From Megaustenia siamemsis (taxonomy: Eukaryota; Mollusca; Gastropoda; Stylommatophora; Ariophantidae), in contig JAVIAB010000159.1 in the NCBI GenBank assembly GCA_032433765.1, forward strand, positions 1,178,001 to 1,242,000: a stretch of 64,000 nt of DNA. Direction: 5' to 3'. Shown here one piece after another: positions 56,341 to 64,000 of the stretch; within the stretch, counting starts at the first letter, position 1; every line of letters begins with the position of its first letter. A program made the position numbers and the translations under genes. The notes beneath the pieces were generated by a model that saw only the letters and a list, made by a program, of their open reading frames with translations, did no database searches and was not told the origin of the DNA.

Positions 56341-56699
56341 TGATTATAGTCATAAGTCAATGATCTCCCAGTTAGGAAAGAACAACAAAGAAAGAATATA
56401 TCCACCTTAAATGTGGTGTTGTACTGCATGGGCTGACTAGGCTCAGTGTGTCCATATTTGTCTTGACCACATGAATATTTTGTACAAATTATATATATTG
56501 TCAGCACTACACCAGTCAGATTTCTTCCTTTCTAGACTTTCGCTTTTCTTCTAAAAAAAAGACTTAACAGTAGCTGGTTTGTCTATCTTAATAATAAGAA
56601 TTATATTTCACCACAAGTAAAAAAAATAGCTGGCACCACTCTAAGTTTGGGTGAATGCTGAAGGGGGTTGGTCTCTTCAAAGATTATGTAACATAATAA

Positions 56700-57000
56700 T
56701 TATAATAAATCATATGCCTGCCAATTTTGCTTCTCTTAGAGGTGTTCTTATAGGGTCTCTCCTAGGTCTTTCTCCTTATCTGTACTCTGATGTTTCCCAC
56801 AGACGAGTCTGTTTTGAAATTCTGTTCTTGTTAAAGTTTCTTCTCAGTACATGTCTGACATATGACAATCACATAAGCATGTCTATTTATCTCCTAATGT
56901 AAATGAGATTGTTTGTTGCATGGCCATTCCATTTCTCTGATCTATTAGGTTCACCCACCAAGTTATGTTCGTCATCTGATTGTGGTAGGGGATACCGAAT
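56700..57000 (-). mobile_element. F3 LINE remnant, right copy
   Basis: Counterpart of 16425-16700 (minus-strand QTRLWETSE-like and PIREAKLAG-like text). Confidence 0.6.
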
Positions 57001-57049
57001 ATGTTGCTGTAATTGGATAAAATATAATTTATAATAAGGCATGCATGAT

Positions 57050-57745
57050 AATAAATATAAATAATCTGAGGTATGGTGATGATACAGTCATAATCTCTAA
57101 GAGTGAAAATGAGTTATGAAAAATGTTAGACATTCATTATAGTGAAGGAAAGCAAAATAAAGGACTCAGCCTAATAGCAAGACAGAAGTAATGGTAAAAA
57201 AAAAAAAAAATCACTGCACTGTAACATTTGAAATAAAAGACAAATCAAACAATATTAAAACAGGTAAATGAATATCTGGGAACAATTTTAACCTCAGACA
57301 GTATATGTACAGCAGAGATGAGATGCAAAATGGCTCAAGCAAATGCAGCTTACCAAAAAATGAGGAAGATACTATGCAATCCATTTTTGACAATAGAAAC
57401 AAGAAAAAGAGTTTTTAAATGTTATGTCGAGCCAGTCTTAACATATGGATGTGAATCATGGACAAGTCACAATGACAATAGACACAAAAATCACTGGAGG
57501 CTATAGAAATGTGGTTTTACAGAAGAATGTTGAGAATACAATGGACAGCTAAGAAGAGTAATGAAAACGTTTCTGAAAGAGGCCAAGGCAAAAAGACAGC
57601 TAAACTTAAAGAATCATCAATTTTTGGCTATGTTAAAATGTAATGAGAATGGAAACAGTTGGAATATATGTAAAAACTGGGAAAATTGAGGGACACAGAG
57701 ATAGAGGGAAGCAAAGGGAAAGATACCATGTAGCTTAAGAGAATT
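57050..57745 (+). mobile_element. F2 RTE-like LINE fragment, right copy
   Basis: Counterpart of 16745-17470: NNLRYGDDTVIISKSENEL, MAQANAAYQKMRKILCNPF, CYVEPVLTYGCESWTS. The 3' tail present in the left copy (17480-17640) is missing here, and the sequence joins an AT-rich stretch at about 57747. Confidence 0.75.
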
Positions 57746-58194
57746 TTTTATTATTATCATTATTAAATTAATTAATAATTGTTGCAATAAATTATAAAAA
57801 TTATTGAATGTGAATGAATTATTCTTAGACTAATTCCGCCTCCATCCGAAGGGCGAAGTCGGACAAGAAACTTTAGAAACCAACCTTTTTACTTTTTTAT
57901 TGTCCATGGTATGTTATCGATTCTTAGTTCTTTTTAATTTTAATTCAAACTTTAATTTGTCACAACTACTAGATTACAGCTGTAACAATTAAATCAAATG
58001 CTAAAACAGTATATTGACACTGTAATTGATGTGGAAGATCACAAGAGGTCAATGTTCGGACTGCAATGATTACGATGGCCCACAAATAAGTCAATAGCAC
58101 AAGACCAACAAGTCAGACTGTCATGGCGGGTTATGATGAGATTATCATTGCTGCCAGGTTGTAATTTGCAACCAAAATTAAATATTTGCGATAA
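57746..58194. other. Spacer upstream of the I-like LINE, right copy
   Basis: Counterpart of 17660-18117 with small rearrangements near 57870-57930. No gene. Confidence 0.4.
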
Positions 58195-58705
58195 ATAGAA
58201 TGTTTTGTATCATAGACAATGACGCCTTTCACAGCGAGCTAGAGACGACCGGGTTCAGCGGGGTAGACTTGTGCCCTACCAAAGGAGCAGTAAGACTCAC
58301 TGTAAGACGTCTCTTTTTTTCGCTGGTCTTCGGTCGGAACACTCTTGGCCAAAGTGGAGCTTCCGTTTAGCCTCCCTATCAGGGTTATGTGAAACCGGAG
58401 ACAAATAATAATAAATGAATATTATTATAGAGGGGAAACATCCGAGGCGATAGTCAGCGAATCAATTCAGAGGAAGAGGGATGTTTACAGCACTCGGAAA
58501 AAATGACAAATAATCAACAACAGAAAAAAATATGGCCAAAGCAGGATCGAAATGTGATCAGGTGGTGGATGGTGTTGTGGGAGGGGAGCTGCCGACAGGT
58601 AGTGCTGGTTATGGTCTCCACTCCGCGATGGCAGGCAGAGCGACAATGGCTACGATCTCCGACAAGTACAGTCATTGCCAAAAAGGAATGAAATGACAAA
58701 CTACC
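58195..58705 (+). mobile_element. F4 I/Ingi-like LINE, probable 5' region, right copy
   Basis: Counterpart of 18118-18625. Confidence 0.4.
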
Positions 58706-58719
58706 TTCTTATATTCATC

Positions 58720-59140
58720 ATCATCGAGTGCAGTCTCCGCAACGAAGGTTGCCTGCCATGGAGCGCCATTCTGCTCTGTCTCTTGAATTGATGGTGCAGG
58801 TTGTCATAGGCTGATTTGTCCATCTTTTGATATTACTCTTCCATGTTAGTCTTGGTCTGCCTCTGCCTCTTTTACCTTGTATTTTCCCCTCCAGGATTAC
58901 TTTTAGTAGGCTGCTGTGTCTTTTAACATGGCCCAAAAATCGCATTTGTCTTGTTTGAAATGTGCTTAGTAATTCTCTTTTCATTTTTAGTTGTTTTCAG
59001 ACTTCATCGTTTGTTTTCTTTTCCATCCAACCAATTCTACCTATTCTTCTATATATCCACATTTCAAAGGCTCCAATTCTCTGTTCTGTTTTCTTGTCGA
59101 ATGCCCATGTTTCTGCACCATATAGGAATATTATATAGAA
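58720..59140 (-). mobile_element. F1 LINE 3' fragment inside F4, right copy
   Basis: Counterpart of 18640-19061. The minus strand encodes QMRFLGHVKRHSSLLKVI and RGRPRLTWKSNIKRW. One extra stop relative to the left copy. Confidence 0.85.
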
Positions 59141-59142
59141 TA

Positions 59143-61357
59143 TGGCATAAATCTGCTGAGAGCAAAGAGAAGGTCCTGCTTGCCTGCTACATTGAGCAGA
59201 CAGACAAAGAAATGAGGCTGTAAGAATGAGGATACGGGGATCGCTGTCAAATTGTGTAAGGATGTGGGGCTGGAAGAAGATCTCACAATCACAACCGATA
59301 CCATTCGCACGACACTTGAAAGGTCACACAACACTGCTCCTGGTCCAGATGGTGTTCGTACGATGACATAGGCGATTTAGCTGCTGGAGAAAATAGTTGC
59401 CAGTGTCCTCACCTGTCATCTTGAACAGAAACGTGCATTCCCACCCATACTCGGAGGTTATAAATATAACAAAGAGACATGGCTCAATGCGGCAGTCTTT
59501 GCCTATGACGTCTTAAAAGGCTTTCACAGACGAGAGGAGACATGAGCTGCTGCTATAGATCTGGAGGATGCATACAACAGGGTACCATTTGAATATCTCA
59601 TGTATATACTCCTCAAACTGTGGTGCACCCCTTCCTCATTAAGTGGATCGCCGCGGCACTGTTTCAGAGGAAGGTAATACCCAGATGTGGAAGTTGGTCT
59701 TCCGAGCCAACATCCATTTGCCCAGGGCTGCCACAAGGCTCACCATTGTCACCAGTTCTATTTAACGTGTACACAATAACGATCACGGAACAACAGCTGG
59801 ATGGGAGAGGAAGAACTATGACTTTTTGATGATATTCTGGTATATTGACAGGGAAGAAACAGACGGGGAATCACCTCCACAATGCAAGATGAACTCGATC
59901 GCATTTCTTCCTGGTGTTGGATATCAGGTGCCTTGGTTAATCCTAATAAAGCATCAGTTTCATGGTTCTCCCTTAACAATCATATCGTTAATACGACCAC
60001 ACCGGTAGTACGAATGGGAGCTGATGAGGTGACCAGGGACAAGTTTATGACATACCTCGGAGTTAAATTTGATCGCAGCCTGTGTTTTCGGGACCACGTC
60101 GATCATGTGATAACAAAATCCCGCAAAGGATTAGCCGTCTTGAAGGTCACGGCAGCTGCCAACATCGAGCAGAGGCTACTTACTCTTCTGTTCGAGGGAT
60201 TAGTCCTCGCACCAATCGAGTATGTCCTGGCAATTCTTACTGTCAGTACGACTCAAATTGATAGGCTGGAGAAAATACAAAATGAAGCCATGCGCATTAT
60301 CTTAGGATGTACAAGGGGCACTCCCTGTGTAGCAATGAGGTATCTCTTGACTTTCCAAATATGGGTGACAGAATTAAGATCTGGAGAGCACGAGCATTCC
60401 TGAAGATTAGTGCAGTTAAAGAGCATCCATTGCACTATGTGCTCAACACAGGGAAAGGTGCCAGGCTAAAAAGAGGCAAATCATGGGTGGGCCGAGCAGA
60501 AGATGTCATCAAACAGGTCTGTGGACTTACCAATATCAGCGTTGGTGAGGAGTGGATGCCGGTGCCTACGTCATTCAAGGGGACTTTCTCGTGTATTGTC
60601 ACACTCGACAGGAAAAGTAGGGAACAGAACCCGGTTGTGGTTAATGCTGAAGTCAACGGTCTCATCTGCGATAACACCGATGAGAAAGATGCAGTCATCT
60701 ATACAGACGGATCTGTAAGACGACACCAAGGAAGTGCATGGGCATTTATAGCACGCTCGGCAGGCAGAATAGTCAAGGAAGACAGTGGTACATACGTCGT
60801 GACCACGAGTAGCATGACAATGGAGGCGATGGCAGTGACCAATGCATTCAAATGGTTAGAGTCACAAGACTACCCCCACGCATGTATACTGAGTGATTCG
60901 ATTAGCATGATAAAAAAAGTGGAGGCGGGCTCTATACGCATGCAATGGGTAGAGTCGTTGCAGAAATCCAAAATACGTAAGGTCACCTTTGTCTTTGTCC
61001 CTGGACATGCGAGAGTACGGGGAAATGAAAGAGCGGGCAGGTTGGCTAGCTGCGCTGTCGTTGAGGACGGGCAACCAATGGATCGAGCGGACATCATCAA
61101 TGCCCTCCGAGATGGGGAAGAGTACAGGACTTCGACAAACACAGATCCACGCCACTTCTTAGGATGATGGAAATGGGAGTTAAGATGGGCACAGCCAGAA
61201 ATGAGAAACTTAGTGGCCGTATAAGAAGACTTATCAACCAATATAGAACTGGAGTCGTCAGTCGTTGGACACTGCGGGAATTGCTGAGGAGGAGATCTGA
61301 GCACCTAAGGACATGTTCGGAGTGCAATGATAATGACCCGCAAATAACTCAATAGGA
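59143..61357 (+). mobile_element. F4 I/Ingi-like LINE with RNase H, right copy
   Basis: Counterpart of 19063-21282. Motif B is GLPQGSPLSPVLFNVYT, closer to the usual form than the left copy's GLPHDSP. Frames break near 59545 (stop in the motif A region), 59825 (FVDD split), 60345 and 61120. RNase H residues are visible: DGSVRRHQGSAWAF, MTMEAMAVTN, ACILSDSISM, PGHARVRGNERAGRLA. The last Asp is replaced by Gly, so even the domain would be damaged. Confidence 0.9.
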
Positions 61358-61459
61358 ATATTGATACTCAGGATACTATTGATATCATAGGAATATTGAG
61401 AAGATGTAACATCTTGCTATTCTTAGTTTTAGCCCTGTTGTTATTTTTTTGGAGGCAGG

Positions 61460-62480
61460 CATTTACTTCATGACATTAAAATTACTTTTTTTCCATTCCT
61501 ATTCTTTTGTTTATTTCAGTTGTACATTTTCCATCACTGGTTATAGTATGTCCAAGGTTGTTGTAGTTCTAAACTGTCTCCAGGTCTATTCCTTCAATTT
61601 TGATATAAACTTGTGGGTTTTGAGAATCTTCTTTGTTTATGATCATAGTTTTAGTCTTTTTGATATTCATTTCTAGTCCATATTTTTTGCTTGTCATGTT
61701 TATTTCATTAAGTAATTGTTGTAGGTCTTTATGATTTTTACTAGTAGTACAGTATCGTCAGCATATCTATAATTATTGATTATCTTTCCATTAATTTGTA
61801 GGCTATAGATAGAAGATTGGAAGGGAAATGATCGCATACGCCAACCGTATGGCACATGATGATGATAATGAATTTGTAGGCCTATCATCTCTATGATGTT
61901 TTTAAAGATTTGCTCAGTGTATAGATTGAACAAGCTTGGTGATAGGATGCATCCCTGTCTTACTCTCTTTTTATATTAATGGGTGTAGAGTTATCTTTGT
62001 TATATTTTATTATTGCTGTTTGCTCCCATACATATTAGTCGTATATCATGTCATCTAGATGTCTCTCTTTTAGGCATTCTATAAGTTGTTTGTGTTGTAC
62101 TCTATCAAAAGCTTTGGTGTAGTCTATGAAGCAGGCATATATTGGTTTGTTACTTCTGTGTACTTTCGATAATGTTCTCATGCAGAATATGGCTTCTTTT
62201 GTCCCACTATTTTTCCTAAATCCAAATTGCTGCTCATCTAATTCAGTATTGATTTTATTCTGAATCCTTCCTTGTATAACTTTTAGCAAGATTTTTGTAA
62301 CGTGGCTCATCAGGCTTATTGTTCTAAAGTCACTGCATTCAACTGCACCATTCTTTTTAGGAAATGCAATGAATGCTTTTCCACCTCAGATTTTAAGATT
62401 GTATAGCCTGATGTACATTTTATAACTGGTTCTTCTATATTGCCTAGATTAATTATGCCCAAACACAACTTAATATCTAC
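61460..62480 (-). mobile_element. F1 RTE-like LINE RT part, inverted, right copy
   Basis: Counterpart of 21390-22430, including the 69-bp micro-insertion (about 61803-61870). More frame breaks than the left copy. Confidence 0.8.
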
Positions 62481-62489
62481 AGCTAACGA

Positions 62490-62899
62490 CGTTAATGGGA
62501 CTCCACAGCCACCTCGTCCGGTAGGGAGCGTCATGTGCTACAGGTGACACCTGATCGTCATCAGGCTACTGTATGCAAGATCAAAAATAAAGAGACACTA
62601 GCAATAGGAACTTGGAACATTAGATCAGCATTCCAAGTTGGTAAACTAGAAAACATCAATCAAGAAATGAAGAGAATGAAATTGAACATCTTGGGACTAT
62701 GTGAAATGAGATGGACAGGGGCAGGATTATTACAATGTGACAGTGGAAATATAATTTACTCTGGGGAACCACACACGAAAGAGGAGTAGGCATCATATTA
62801 GATAGAGAAAGAAGCAAAACAGTGAAAGGATTTTGGCCATTAACAGAGAGTAGTTCTCTAGTAAAATGAGAAGTAGACAATGGATATCAACATACTTCA
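62490..62899 (+). mobile_element. F1 RTE-like LINE endonuclease, right copy (continues 63148-63250 and 63541-63570)
   Basis: IGTWNIRSAFQVGKLENINQ then EMKRMKLNILGLCEMRWTGA. Interrupted by a SINE at 62900-63147, unique to this copy, and by the older S1 SINE at 63255-63540. Confidence 0.85.
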
Positions 62900-63147
62900 G
62901 GGTGTCCGGTTAGCGCAATCGATAGGCGGTTGGCTTACCACGGCAACAGCCGGGTTCGTACCCTGGCGAGGACACCTGGGTTTTACTAATTCCTAAAATT
63001 AGTACCTCTGAAGTCGGAGTAAATCTGCCTGCATGGCAGGGCATCTGTATGGGATAAAACAGACTTTACACGCAAAATTCAGTCCCACAAAAATTGAGTG
63101 GGTGGGACTTCGCAGAGGTCAAAGCTGACGAAGCGAACGAACGAACG
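62900..63147 (+). mobile_element. Young tRNA-derived SINE (family S2) with target duplication
   Basis: Absent from the left copy. Flanked by aacatacttca at 62889-62899 and 63148-63158. The head is a recognisable tRNA-like unit: acceptor strand gtgtccg pairs with cgaggacac, the A-box region is ttagcgcaatcgataggcgg and the B box is gggttcgtaccc. A body follows (gtacctctgaagtcggagta, then cacgcaaaattcag) related to S1, and a 3' tail of (aacg)n repeats. About 248 bp. Confidence 0.88.
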
Positions 63148-63254
63148 AACATACTTCAAGTTTATGCATAAATAAGTAAATAACACTTTATACAACGAGT
63201 TAGAGATGACAAAGAACAGTGTAAACCCCAAGAAATAACTACATGTATTATATA

Positions 63255-63540
63255 TATTTTTTTTGTTTTCGTTCACCAGCCTTGACCTCTGACGAAGTCC
63301 ATAGAGATCAGGAACTGAATTGCACGTGTTAATCCAATTTTCCCTGGCAACAGTGTACACGGGGGTCCCTTGCCGCACAGGCAGATAATTCCGACTTTGG
63401 AGATACTCATATTTTTTCCGTCGATGAGTAAATGACGTTTCAAGCCGGGCCTCGTTGCTAAGACCAAGGGTGGTTGCCGCAGAGAGAAATCATCAATAAA
63501 AATTCCAACCGGTGTAGCCGTGATTTGAACCCACAACATA
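63255..63540 (-). mobile_element. S1 SINE in the endonuclease, right copy
   Basis: Counterpart of 22926-23215, same position and orientation. Confidence 0.8.
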
Positions 63541-63569
63541 TTATATTAGGGGATTTCACTGCGAAGGTC

Positions 63570-64000
63570 ATCATCATCAAGTACTGGGACTGCTGGCGTA
63601 GGTGATCATGTCTCTCCACAACTTTCGATCTCGTCAGTTATTTATCATTTCTGTTGTTGACCTTCTGCCAAGCCATTCTTTTAAGAGTCTGGTATTTTTT
63701 CTCTTTGCTTCCCTCTATTTCTTCGTCCCTCAATTTTCCCAGTGTTACAATATATTCCAGTTGTTCTCTTCTCATTACATGGCCAAAAATGATGATTGTT
63801 TCTTCCGAATATTGGAAATTAGCTCTCTATTTGCTTTGGCCTCTTTCAGAACGATTTCATTACTCTTCTTAGCTGTCCATAGTATTCTCAACATTCTTCT
63901 GTAAAACCACATTTCTACAGACTCAAGGGATTTTCTTGTCTGTTGTCCTATTGTCCATGACTCACGCATCCATATGTTAAGACTGGCTCTACGTAACATT
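63570..64000 (-). mobile_element. F2 RTE-like LINE, right copy (runs off the window)
   Basis: Counterpart of 23245-23680. The minus-strand ORF at 63999-63775 shows MWFYRRMLRILWTAKKSNE. Confidence 0.88.

Noticed and set aside
62900..62975. A functional tRNA gene
   Set aside because: The tRNA-like head continues into a SINE body and (aacg)n tail and is bounded by target duplications. It is the promoter part of a SINE.

Overview
The window is eukaryotic and almost certainly from an invertebrate animal. It is AT-rich, its reading frames are short, exons have GT/AG borders, and the sequence is packed with non-LTR retrotransposon debris, tRNA-derived SINEs, hAT and piggyBac-like remnants and minisatellites. 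No bacterial, phage or CRISPR feature was seen. The phylum cannot be fixed from sequence alone; a mollusc-like or other lophotrochozoan genome is only a guess.

The main host gene lies on the minus strand at about 54.6-41.2 kb. It is assembled from small exons whose splice sites and phases agree: a 19-codon first coding exon (two alternative versions), a 75-bp exon, a 112-bp exon, a 77-bp exon and a terminal exon with ten C2H2 zinc fingers. The 112/77-bp junction creates the codon that opens a C-x2-C-x7-C-x2-H-G-P knuckle, the pattern found before the PR/SET domain of PRDM9-type proteins. Here the next exon goes straight to the finger array with no SET domain. Fingers are near-identical outside their DNA-contact positions. 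A second copy of the same gene occupies 13.1-2.5 kb, and its knuckle and finger exons would lie left of position 1.

The whole region is duplicated. Positions 1 to about 23.7 kb match about 42.76 kb to the window end in the same orientation, with a period near 42.7 kb and a few percent divergence. Each copy carries, in order, a 33-bp minisatellite, LINE fragments, a 49-bp minisatellite, a 41-bp minisatellite, more LINEs and an I/Ingi-like LINE with RNase H. The copies differ by clean insertions and deletions: two SINEs only in the right copy, and about 1.2 kb and 0.57 kb only in the left copy. This is either a true tandem gene duplication or two haplotypes laid end to end.

Between the copies, 24.3-27.9 kb holds RTE-like LINE fragments and a 764-bp hAT element with perfect ends. 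Then 27.88-40.67 kb holds three tandem copies of a 4.3-kb unit made of a SINE, a 67-bp repeat, a LINE fragment and a decayed hAT transposase. A LINE fragment and then the zinc-finger exon follow.

The LINE fragments fall into recurring groups, labelled here for reference. F1 is RTE-like, with YADD and an (ATG)n tail. F2 is RTE-like, with a tail of the type gatcacctacgcc...gatgat. F3 has FADD and a 3' end in ctcgaaaggacaatag repeats. F4 is I/Ingi-like with RNase H. All are broken. Small indels, many in homopolymers, separate otherwise near-identical copies, so some frameshifts may be assembly errors.
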